A stretch of 36,523 bases of DNA, taken from positions 1 through 36,523 of the forward strand of contig CANNAV010000027.1 in the NCBI GenBank assembly GCA_947502585.1. The letters are read 5' to 3'. The position numbers were made by a program, and so were the translations under genes. The notes under the pieces are model-generated. The model worked only from the letters and a program-made list of their open reading frames with translations, was not told the DNA's origin and did no database searches. Source of the stretch: an uncultured Pseudovibrio sp. (GTDB lineage Bacteria > Pseudomonadota > Alphaproteobacteria > Rhizobiales > Stappiaceae). This document shows, piece by piece, positions 9,298 to 17,238 of the stretch (position 1 is its first letter; every line of letters starts with the position of its first letter).

Positions 9298-9312
9298 TTA
9301 ATCTTCCGTTAA
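9298..9312. promoter_or_regulatory. CtrA-type binding site, copy 2 (flgB promoter)
   Basis: TTAATCTTCCGTTAA is a second exact TTAA-N7-TTAA match, starting 17 bp after the start of copy 1. Two such matches side by side in one intergenic region are unlikely by chance. Confidence 0.75.
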
Positions 9313-9659
9313 TACTTACTAACCAAATAATCCTTTAAAAGCAGAGAAATAGCAAAATCTGGAGTGCGCCGGAGGGATGAACAGGATTACAGGCTTCAGC
9401 ACCTGTTAAGAAAATCCGGACCGGGAAGTGGAAAAATTTGCCGGGCCAGCAAAATTCTCCCGCCCAAAAGCGATAATTCGTAATTTTCCCGTAAAAATTC
9501 GGGTAAGGCCAACAACTTCGTCCCACTGAACTGTTCATTCTGCATTAACTTTCGGCTACAAATGCGCACATGAGTTAATGGGGGATTCGTACCCCGGTTC
9601 CGGGCTGTCTGGTTAAAAGAGCGGTCCGTTGAATGTTGAACACGATCTGAGGAACATTC

Positions 9660-10982
9660 ATGCCTGACTGGCTGGCCCAAACCACTGGTATGTCGCAGGG
9701 AAGCGCTCAGCTTCTTGCCGTCGTACTGGCACTGTTGATTATCGCAGTTCTCATCGCGGTCTGCATTCCACTTTTGAAACGCTTTGCAAGAACCAGTTAC
9801 AAAGGTTCACGAAGTCGCCAACCTCGTCTTGCAATCATGGATGCAGCTGACATTGATGCGCGGCGCAGATTGCTACTTGTCCGCCGAGATAATGTTGAAC
9901 ACCTCATCATGATTGGTGGCGCTAATGACATTATCGTTGAGCAAGGTATCATCCGCGGCATGCCGGTTGCCGTGCCGACCCACGGACAGATGTTTACCGG
10001 AAACGGGCAAGTCGGCACAACACAGGCAACACCAGAGCAAACGCCCCCTTCAGAAGAACCAACAGCACACCTGAACTGGGGCGAAGCAGAATCCTTTGCA
10101 GCAGCGGAGATAAAAACCGCAATCTCAAATCGAAATGATACAAAGAAACAACCAGAAGTGAAGGCGCCTATACGCCCTGCCATGACTGCACCTGCGCAAA
10201 CTCCAGCGGCGAAAGCTACGATCACAGAGAAAGTTGCTGCAGTCCCTCAGGCAGCACCGGCCTCCCGGACAACACCGGCTGCACACATGACACCTGCGCG
10301 TTTGATAAGACCAGCCGCCTCTGTATCGGCAACTGCGCAAGCAGGCAGACCTGCTGCATTGCAGACACCAACCATCGGCGGCGCACGTGGTGTTCAAAAA
10401 GTAGAGGCACGCCCAATCGCAGCACGCTCACTCAGTCCCTCACAGGCCAAACCAGCCTTGAAGCAGGCAGAACCGATCGCGTCAGTGCCGGAGAGGGTTT
10501 TGGAAAAGCCTGCACCTGGACCGGAGGCGCCCGGAACAGAAGCACCGGCAGCATCCAGGCAGCTTCCCAAATCCGCGATGAAACCGCCTTTGAAGCGTCC
10601 GGCAGCGAACGCAGCAAATGCATTCATGCGGCCGCGGGTAACTGAGACACTGGCAAAGGTGCAAAAAGAAAAAAACGCCATACCAAAGCCGGAGGCTACA
10701 ACCGAAAAATCTGTCGTGAAGGCTGAAAAGTCAGTGCCTAAGCCGGAAGACACAAAAGCCAGCAGCAAGACATCAGACAGGAAATCAGCCAAGCGGGAAA
10801 AAGCCCCTGAAGCTGCCAGACCTGTAAAGCAGGAAGAGAAGGCTGAAAAGCCAGAGGTTTCCAAAGCTGCTCCTAAAAAAGCAGAGAGTACAACACCCAG
10901 AGAAAGTCCCGGCGAAGCCCTGGATGGAATCGCAAAGGAAATGGCAGACCTGCTGGATGACATTGAGACCAACACAAAATAA
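9660..10982 (+). CDS. fliO: Flagellar biosynthesis protein FliO with a long low-complexity tail
   Basis: The first ~110 residues are a FliO domain: one membrane helix (about 16-40), basic residues after it, then a small cytoplasmic beta-rich unit with RLAIMDAADIDARRRLLLVR and HLIMIGGANDIIVEQ. FliO helps assemble the FliP ring of the export gate. The remaining ~330 residues are rich in Pro, Ala, Lys and Glu, with KPE and AEK type repeats, and end in an acidic helix (MADLLDDIET). This makes the 440-residue protein several times longer than ordinary FliO. The ATG at 9660 follows GAGGAA by 5 nt. The stop at 10980-10982 lies 10 nt before the fliP start. Confidence 0.85.
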   Translation: MPDWLAQTTGMSQGSAQLLAVVLALLIIAVLIAVCIPLLKRFARTSYKGSRSRQPRLAIMDAADIDARRRLLLVRRDNVEHLIMIGGANDIIVEQGIIRGMPVAVPTHGQMFTGNGQVGTTQATPEQTPPSEEPTAHLNWGEAESFAAAEIKTAISNRNDTKKQPEVKAPIRPAMTAPAQTPAAKATITEKVAAVPQAAPASRTTPAAHMTPARLIRPAASVSATAQAGRPAALQTPTIGGARGVQKVEARPIAARSLSPSQAKPALKQAEPIASVPERVLEKPAPGPEAPGTEAPAASRQLPKSAMKPPLKRPAANAANAFMRPRVTETLAKVQKEKNAIPKPEATTEKSVVKAEKSVPKPEDTKASSKTSDRKSAKREKAPEAARPVKQEEKAEKPEVSKAAPKKAESTTPRESPGEALDGIAKEMADLLDDIETNTK

Positions 10983-10992
10983 TTTAGCAGGA

Positions 10993-11754
10993 ATGGTGAA
11001 AGCAAAGCTGCGCGAAAGCAAAGGTCGACTGGGGCTTCTGGGTTTCGCTCTGTTGCTTTTCTGGCTCGGTCCTGCTGCCGCTCAAAGCATTTCAATTGAT
11101 TTTGGAGGCGGAGAAGGCAACTCGGTTACAGAACGCGCTGTTCAGCTGGTCATGCTGCTAACGGTGCTTTCTCTGGCACCAAGCATCCTGATCATGGTGA
11201 CGAGCTTCACGCGCATCGTTGTGGTCCTGTCACTGCTCCGCTCTGCAATCGGGCTTCAGACCGCACCACCAAACGCGGTCATGCTGTCCCTTGCCATGTT
11301 CCTGACAGCCTTCGTCATGGCTCCTGCCTTTGAAACTGCATGGGATCTGGGCGCAAAGCCTATGATCGAAGGAACCATTGATCCACAGGAAGCATTCAAA
11401 CGTGCGTCCGAACCATTCCATCAGTTCATGCGCCAACAAGTGCGGCAATCAGACCTCATGCTCTTTCAGGAACTCGCAAAGGCCCCTGCCCCGGAAACGC
11501 CAGAGGAACTGAGCCTGCGTGTTCTGGTGCCAGCCTTCATGATCAGCGAATTGCGCCGCGCCTTTGAAATCGGCTTCCTGCTCTACCTGCCATTCCTGAT
11601 CATCGACCTGGTGATCGCATCAGTCCTGATGTCCATGGGTATGATGATGCTGCCTCCCATCGTAATCTCACTGCCGTTCAAGCTCATCTTCTTTGTGCTC
11701 GTAGACGGCTGGCAATTGATCGCGGGCAGTCTGGTCCGGAGTTTCGGCGGTTAG
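10993..11754 (+). CDS. fliP: Flagellar export gate protein FliP
   Basis: This 253-residue protein has a cleavable-type signal peptide ending near AAAQS and the FliP signatures SFTRIVVVLSLLR and PFKLIFFVLVDGW, with four membrane segments. FliP forms the pentameric core of the export gate with FliQ and FliR. The ATG at 10993 has AGCAGGA just upstream. Longer in-frame starts would run back into fliO and would spoil the signal peptide. fliP is paired here with fliO, away from fliQR-flhB. Confidence 0.97.
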   Translation: MVKAKLRESKGRLGLLGFALLLFWLGPAAAQSISIDFGGGEGNSVTERAVQLVMLLTVLSLAPSILIMVTSFTRIVVVLSLLRSAIGLQTAPPNAVMLSLAMFLTAFVMAPAFETAWDLGAKPMIEGTIDPQEAFKRASEPFHQFMRQQVRQSDLMLFQELAKAPAPETPEELSLRVLVPAFMISELRRAFEIGFLLYLPFLIIDLVIASVLMSMGMMMLPPIVISLPFKLIFFVLVDGWQLIAGSLVRSFGG

Positions 11755-11802
11755 CCGCAGGCAAAACCTGTTCGCCTTGTACCACCCGTTGACTGACTTT
11801 AA

Positions 11803-11831
11803 ACAAAAATACCGCATGAAAGGCTATGCGG
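11803..11831 (-). terminator. Probable terminator of the fliL-fliM operon
   Basis: On the minus strand a 6-bp stem (CCGCAT/ATGCGG, 11812-11831) with an 8-nt loop is followed by TATTTTTG. It lies 65 nt past the stop of the large exported protein, in the gap shared with convergent fliP. Confidence 0.55.
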
Positions 11832-11855
11832 CACTGAAGCAGTTTCAGGGAAGAA

Positions 11856-11904
11856 GAAGCTTAAGCGGCTCCCTCATTGTGTCTTCGCGATAAAGTTAAG
11901 CTTC
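11856..11904. repeat. Inverted repeat overlapping a stop codon
   Basis: GAAGCTTAA (11856-11864) and TTAAGCTTC (11896-11904) are exact inverted copies separated by 31 nt. The right copy covers the stop codon of the large minus-strand gene. It may form a stem on either transcript in this convergent gap, but no T run follows. Confidence 0.4.
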
Positions 11905-14900
11905 CTCAGTCGGAACAATCGGCGTTGCAGAGAGATACTGACGTCTATACTCCTCAAGGAAGGAGACCAGACTATCTCCGCTGCCGACCGACCGGGCGAC
12001 ACTCAGGAACTCAACACCGCGATCATTGATGGGCCGCGTCACAACTTCAAATGTTTCAGCCTGCGGGGACTCGCTCATTTTCTGCGAGTACTTCTGGCGC
12101 AGCCGCTCAAGACCCAGGCTATCCTCTGCCAGCGTATAAGCAATCGCTGCCCGGATAACATCAACACGCTCATGGTCAGCAAGCGGCAGCTGATCAGACC
12201 AGCGACTGCCGTTCATCCGCTCCAACTGCTCACCAGCCTTCCGCCAGGACCGCGCCGACCAGAGCGTATCAGCCCGCAGCCGCTCCACGTCAGAGCCACT
12301 CATGTTACGCACCAGCTGCAGAGCAAGGTCAGAACGCCCGCTCTCACTCAGGGCACGCGCTTCAACGATGTTCCGCTGACGCTGCAAGCCAGCTGGCAAT
12401 TGACCCTGACGCGTTTGCGAAAGCACACGCAGCGCCTCCTCGGGCTTCCGGTTGAGCAGATACACAACAGCAAGGTCAGCCGCAATTTGCGCCCGTGCAG
12501 CGCCTTTCAGACGCTTGTCGATCTGGTGTCGTAGAACAGAAGCTGCCTGATCCAGCAGGTCCAGATCAATCAGACGACTGGCCAGCATTCGCGCCATCTC
12601 ATCCCCCTGGCGACCAGCAGGCACCAGCTCCCGGAAATCATAGAACAGCGCAAGCGCTTTCACAGGCTCCAGGGCCTCCGCTTTCCCCTCAAGGAACAGC
12701 GTTGCAAAAACAGCCCCCATTTCCTGTTGAATATTCGACGTGATTTCTGCCCCGACATCAGACTGGACAGCCTGAGACATCGCCTCAAAGGCCCGCCGGT
12801 AATTACCTTCCTGCGCATGCAACCGGGCCATCAACTGCAAAGTCTTCAGCTCAGTCTCATCACCACGCCACGACGCAGCAAGACCTTCCAGCGCAGAGAG
12901 CGCCTCATCCGCCTCAATCATACCACCCCGATACCGCAGTTCAACACTCAGGAATCTGGCCTCGGCAGCTTCCGTTCCCTCGCTTGAGCGCACCACCAGA
13001 TCATACACATCCAGCGCTTCCTGCGAACGACCAGAAACATCCGCAATCCGTCCACGCAGTAAGTCATACTGAATGGCCTGCTCTTCATTCAAATCAGAAG
13101 GCTCAACCTGCGACAAAGCCCCCAGCGCCCGGCCATAATTTCCAAGTTCCAGATGCGTATTGGCAACTGCAAGATTAAAGTTCACCTGTAACATCAACGG
13201 GTAACTGGCCACGACAGCCATGCCCCGCCCAAGATTTGCATGGGCTCCCTGCCAGTCCCCCAGCGAAGAATATGCAAAGGTCCGCCACACCGCAGCATCG
13301 GGACTGCTGGCAAGTTCAGGAGCTGCAAGATACTCCAGCGCCTCCCCCGGTCGCGACGCCAACATCTGCGCTGCACCCATCATCACGTTGAAGGTCGCAT
13401 CTTTCCCGACAAAAGGATCGTCTTCTTCCATGATACGCAAGGTGCCAATAGCCTCCTGCGCAAACCCACTGGAGAGGAAAAAACGTGCCATGTCCAGACG
13501 TGGACCACTCAGCCGCTCCGGGCCCGCTGTCGCAATCGCATCTTCATGTGCCCGCAATTTCTGCATATAATCGTCAGGCTTTTGCTGCTCCAGTTGCACA
13601 AACTCAATCAGGCCCGGCTGTGTCGGGTCTTTAACGTGGACGCCTGTTGTCATGTCCCTGGAAAGGCCACGGTTCGAAATCTTTAACCCGTCAGGCTTGG
13701 AAATCACGAGATCTTCGCCCGACAACTCAACATCAATACCGTCTGCACCGGGAACCACCGCCAACCCCTGAGAGCTACGCAGGATCTCGACCTGAGGGAA
13801 CCGGTGTGACTTCAAAATTCCACGAACGGGCGCCGGACCACTAACCACATAAATCCGGTCTCCGACACTCTTGTCAGTCAGCACATGCAGTCGCCCACTT
13901 GCACCAAACGGCAGACGCAGCACATTGGAGCCATCCCCCTGCACATTCCGCTCAACATCAACCGCTTCAGTCTTCGTCGAGATTGACGACCCCAAAGTGA
14001 TTGCCCAGGCTTCATCCTGATACTCAATGGAGATCAGCATGTTTCGCTTCAAATCAAACCGAAGCACCTGCGCCCCGTCAACTTCATCAAGTTCCACATT
14101 GCGCGCAAGATCACTCAAAACGGCGGGAATACTGCGCCCCTCCAGGTGCTGATCACTGTCGAATACCGCCCAGACCTTTCCATCACGGCGGAAAACCGCA
14201 GCGCCAACCTCTTTGTCAAAAGGAAACACGAGACGAACGGTATGACCAATGCGATACGTCTCAACGCCAACAACCCCTGCCGCCGCATCATTCTCTTCCT
14301 GAATAATGGATTCGGCAGAAGCACGACGCGCAATCGGCAACTCCACTTCAGCATCAGTAACAACAACAGCTGCGGCAGCAGCAGCAGCCGGAACGACAGC
14401 CGCGCTTCTATTTTTTTCAGAACCAGCGACCACCGGTATTGAGGTCTGCCCTCCTGCATTCACAACCTCAGCAACGAGATCGGTCTCTGGAATACTCTCA
14501 GCAACAGATGTCGCACCAGCCTCAGGCGCTGTTTCCGACACCTCAGCGCGAACAGGTTGTGCATTTACAACAACCGCTTCAACTGGACCTGGCCCTTTGC
14601 CAGTCTCAGCCCGCAGCCCTTCTTCCGTCGGCTTGGACTGAGGAACATCAGCCGGAGCTGGCCGGTCAACCGGATCGCCAATACGTTCCAATTCCGGCTT
14701 CGCAACCGGCAACGGCATCGGCGGAAAGTCCGAACTATCATTCCCGGCTGCCTGAGTAGTCTGAATGGGGTAAGGAGCAGGAAACAGGCTCCCCGGCACA
14801 GCAACCGGAGCCTGTTCAGCAGCAGGTGCGGCAGGCACAACCGCAGCAGGTGCAGCTGCTTTATCTCCAAGAATACTTATGAAATTTTCAGCATCTTGCG

Positions 14901-15837
14901 GCACATCACTATTGTCAAATAGCTCATCGCGTATCCCGGAGACACGCGGATCCAGCTGGCCAGTGTCTTCAGGTGTGACATCAACAATAAGCAGATTTCC
15001 CTCCTGAAAAGAGCGAATATCAGCGCGCGGATCTATGATCATGTTGAAGATCAGATCATCGTCACTGGATTGGGAGCCAACATCCAGCACCGTACGCGGC
15101 AAACTGCTTATAAACTGAGACAGATCCAGATCCGCAGCCTGATCGAATTTGATACGAATAATGTTGCCTTTGCGCTCAAGTGCGCTGCCAACCTTAACAT
15201 TCCAATCAAAAATCAGGCGCGTAAATGTCGGGTGTGCACCAATCCGCAGCTTTACCTTGATCTCCTGCTCTTCAAGCGCGTTCGCCTGCTCCAGCACACG
15301 AACACGTTCAAGAGCATCCGCAGCCCGCTCAGCCAGTTCATCAACCACATCCTGCGGCAAAGACGGGGGCCGGCCATTATAACTGGCAGGAAGAAGATCA
15401 ATAAAGAGCTTCTCACCAGCTTCCATACTGTGGATGTTCAGCGGCTGCCGCAATGCAAAACGCAGCGCAGCGCCATCAGGATCAGCACGGGCAATGGAAA
15501 TGTAATCCGTCAAGGCTTCCGGCACATCATCAACATTCGCTGCAATTCCCTCAGGAAATGAGAGGCGTAAGACACTGGTGGAGATGAAGGCCTCATAAGG
15601 AGGCAATAACGAGCGATCCGGGAACGTGACCACTATGCGAGCAAACTCGCCAGTGTCTTCCACTTCAAGGAAAGCAGAATCCGGTGCGCCCCAGGCACTT
15701 AATACACTGCCCCCCAGAGCCGTTGTGGCAAGCATGAAGGAGACAAGCCACGTCTTGCCCTTTGCCCTCACAATGCGTGCTCCATGCAACACATAGCGCG
15801 GCAAACCTGGTAAAGTGGCGCACAGAAAGGAACCCAT
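11896..15837 (-). CDS. Giant exported AMIN-like/TPR protein, motility-associated, unknown function
   Basis: This ~1,313-residue protein is the last gene of the fliL-fliM string. It has a signal peptide-like segment (about 29-51, ending SAWGA) and a beta-rich AMIN-like region (about 54-150). A short coiled coil (about 162-192) and a second AMIN-like region (about 193-288) follow. Then come a Pro/Ala/Glu linker of ~190 residues with an alanine/valine run, a third AMIN-like unit (about 525-617), and from about 755 to 1290 an alpha-helical array of TPR-like repeats. It should be periplasmic or envelope-bound. The ATG at 15837 follows AAGGAT. Alternatives are an ATG at 15873, or a GTG at 15771 that follows GGAG and gives a shorter, more canonical signal peptide. 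The domains are read by eye. A motor or envelope scaffold role is inferred only from position. Confidence 0.8.
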   Translation of the reverse strand: MGSFLCATLPGLPRYVLHGARIVRAKGKTWLVSFMLATTALGGSVLSAWGAPDSAFLEVEDTGEFARIVVTFPDRSLLPPYEAFISTSVLRLSFPEGIAANVDDVPEALTDYISIARADPDGAALRFALRQPLNIHSMEAGEKLFIDLLPASYNGRPPSLPQDVVDELAERAADALERVRVLEQANALEEQEIKVKLRIGAHPTFTRLIFDWNVKVGSALERKGNIIRIKFDQAADLDLSQFISSLPRTVLDVGSQSSDDDLIFNMIIDPRADIRSFQEGNLLIVDVTPEDTGQLDPRVSGIRDELFDNSDVPQDAENFISILGDKAAAPAAVVPAAPAAEQAPVAVPGSLFPAPYPIQTTQAAGNDSSDFPPMPLPVAKPELERIGDPVDRPAPADVPQSKPTEEGLRAETGKGPGPVEAVVVNAQPVRAEVSETAPEAGATSVAESIPETDLVAEVVNAGGQTSIPVVAGSEKNRSAAVVPAAAAAAAVVVTDAEVELPIARRASAESIIQEENDAAAGVVGVETYRIGHTVRLVFPFDKEVGAAVFRRDGKVWAVFDSDQHLEGRSIPAVLSDLARNVELDEVDGAQVLRFDLKRNMLISIEYQDEAWAITLGSSISTKTEAVDVERNVQGDGSNVLRLPFGASGRLHVLTDKSVGDRIYVVSGPAPVRGILKSHRFPQVEILRSSQGLAVVPGADGIDVELSGEDLVISKPDGLKISNRGLSRDMTTGVHVKDPTQPGLIEFVQLEQQKPDDYMQKLRAHEDAIATAGPERLSGPRLDMARFFLSSGFAQEAIGTLRIMEEDDPFVGKDATFNVMMGAAQMLASRPGEALEYLAAPELASSPDAAVWRTFAYSSLGDWQGAHANLGRGMAVVASYPLMLQVNFNLAVANTHLELGNYGRALGALSQVEPSDLNEEQAIQYDLLRGRIADVSGRSQEALDVYDLVVRSSEGTEAAEARFLSVELRYRGGMIEADEALSALEGLAASWRGDETELKTLQLMARLHAQEGNYRRAFEAMSQAVQSDVGAEITSNIQQEMGAVFATLFLEGKAEALEPVKALALFYDFRELVPAGRQGDEMARMLASRLIDLDLLDQAASVLRHQIDKRLKGAARAQIAADLAVVYLLNRKPEEALRVLSQTRQGQLPAGLQRQRNIVEARALSESGRSDLALQLVRNMSGSDVERLRADTLWSARSWRKAGEQLERMNGSRWSDQLPLADHERVDVIRAAIAYTLAEDSLGLERLRQKYSQKMSESPQAETFEVVTRPINDRGVEFLSVARSVGSGDSLVSFLEEYRRQYLSATPIVPTEEA

Positions 15838-15976
15838 CTGCTTATCCTTAAGATCGCCCCCAAAATCGCCCATGCCCGATTCTTGCTCCTGAAATTAATT
15901 AGTATCTGTAGCGATTGGCTATTAACGCAAGCTTACATCCCCCGGAGCCAAGAGCGAAAACTGCCAATTTGCTAAG

Positions 15977-16675
15977 TTAATTCCCTTGGATCTTTGGAAG
16001 AATTGCAGAAGTCGTCTTCACATTGCGGCTTTCACCAGCTGCCAGCGCAATCGTGAGCTGCTCAGCCATTTCCGTATCCATCTCAGAAAGCACATCCGCC
16101 ATCTTTCGCGGCTGCATCTGTTTCACCACCTTCAGCATAATATCCAGATCCAGCCGATTAAAGATCCGGGCTGCATTTTTTGCCTTCATACTTTCATAGA
16201 TCTTCACCAGATCCAGGATTTCTTCCGCAACCTGCTTCTCCTGGCGCTCAACGTCAGAATCAATCTTCGCTTCAAGCGCCTTAAGTTCCTGGAAGCGCTT
16301 ATTCAAACGCGCCTCAGCAGCTGCAAGAACCTGCTCACGCAGCTCCAGATTTTTTTCACGCTTGTTCAGCTCATCGCGGCGATTGCCAAGGCTATTGAGG
16401 ACTGCAAGTTCAGAAACGGAGTTCGTTGGAACACCGCTTTCTTTCACACCACCAGCATTTTGAGTAACCTGAATCTTCCCTTTACCGGATGGGCCGGGCT
16501 GAATGTTTGGAATGGCAGACGCCTCATCCCCAGCCTTTGCCACATCTGACTGCTGAGCATCAGCAACACGAACAGTACCAATCGGATAAGTGTCGCCAAG
16601 AAAGAAACCAAGCAGCTTCAGAACAAGAAGAGCACTGCCAGCAAACACGACAATTGGAAGCAGTCTTAATTTCAT
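15977..16675 (-). CDS. motE: MotE-like periplasmic protein with MgtE-N type domain
   Basis: This 232-residue protein has an N-terminal signal/anchor (about 5-27), a polar linker and a long coiled coil (about 100-155, rich in Glu, Lys and Arg). A C-terminal MgtE N-like helical domain follows (about 152-215) with the motif KNAARIFNRLDLDIMLKVVK and MQPRKMADVLSEMD. This layout is that of the MotE family; in Sinorhizobium MotE is a periplasmic chaperone that stabilises MotC. Its ATG overlaps the stop of the upstream gene (ATGA, 16672-16675), so the two are translationally coupled. The next gene downstream is the giant exported TPR protein, a possible client. Confidence 0.85.
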   Translation of the reverse strand: MKLRLLPIVVFAGSALLVLKLLGFFLGDTYPIGTVRVADAQQSDVAKAGDEASAIPNIQPGPSGKGKIQVTQNAGGVKESGVPTNSVSELAVLNSLGNRRDELNKREKNLELREQVLAAAEARLNKRFQELKALEAKIDSDVERQEKQVAEEILDLVKIYESMKAKNAARIFNRLDLDIMLKVVKQMQPRKMADVLSEMDTEMAEQLTIALAAGESRNVKTTSAILPKIQGN

Positions 16676-17238
16676 GCCACCCGATCCTGCACTTGTTTGC
16701 GGAAGCGTTCAAGCCGCGCTGCTGATTCATTTGCTGCTTCACGAATGTCACGGGTAACAGAGCGGGTCGCGGGCTTAGCGGTCGGAGCGCTGCGCGTTTC
16801 AGCCGGATGCATCGTTTCCTGTTCCGCGATGATTCCGGCAGCAAGTCCCTCCGCTGCAGTCTCATAGGTACGCGAGGCCGGGCCAGCGGGTGCAGCCACA
16901 CGGGTATCACGATCAGCAAGTGCACGATCTGCAACACCGCCAATGCGGTCCAGCACCTCTTCACTTGCCCCCACCTGATCAGTCAGTTTACGGGAAACAG
17001 CCTCAGCTTCCCCCAGGCGCACACCAAGAGTACGGTCTGCATTTCCACAGATGGACTTGAGACCCAGGATCGCACGCTCTGCGATTTCAGTCGCGGTAAT
17101 CAACTCTGAAATGGTTACACGCAAAGACTCCTCATCAGAACGGAGACGGCCCAGGCGACGGTTAAGTGTCCAGCAATACCCAATGGTGATCACAAGAAGA
17201 ACCGCGACGATGCATTCAATAACAAGACCTAGGGACAT
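16672..17238 (-). CDS. DUF6468-like single-pass membrane protein
   Basis: This 188-residue protein starts with a membrane helix (about 4-24). A charged helical region follows, with NRRLGRLRSDEESLRVTISEL and a repeated helix pattern ending near 100. The C-terminal half is disordered and rich in Ala, Thr and Arg, and ends in a basic amphipathic helix. It resembles the uncharacterised DUF6468 proteins that sit between fliM and motE in many alphaproteobacteria. It begins immediately after the fliM stop (TAG-ATG) and overlaps motE by 4 nt. Its constant position suggests a role at the switch or motor, but no function can be read from the sequence. Confidence 0.8.
   Translation of the reverse strand: MSLGLVIECIVAVLLVITIGYCWTLNRRLGRLRSDEESLRVTISELITATEIAERAILGLKSICGNADRTLGVRLGEAEAVSRKLTDQVGASEEVLDRIGGVADRALADRDTRVAAPAGPASRTYETAAEGLAAGIIAEQETMHPAETRSAPTAKPATRSVTRDIREAANESAARLERFRKQVQDRVA

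Larger units (their letters stand above)
9215..9659. other. Divergent regulatory region between flgB and fliO
   Basis: This 445-nt stretch has no credible gene. It carries the tandem CtrA boxes near the flgB side. Scattered single TTAA words lie near 9545, 9575 and 9613, together with small G+C-rich inverted repeats. I found no -24/-12 element in it. A GAGGAA ribosome site (9649-9654) ends it, serving fliO. Confidence 0.6.

Noticed and set aside
10394..11095. Long open frame on the minus strand opposite fliO/fliP
   Set aside because: It is a shadow of the low-complexity fliO tail: Ser/Phe/Leu-rich, no ribosome site, no family features.
13240..14922. Several plus-strand open frames opposite the giant exported protein
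   Set aside because: They are rich in Pro, His, Arg and Gln, lack start signals and follow the codon pattern of the minus-strand gene.
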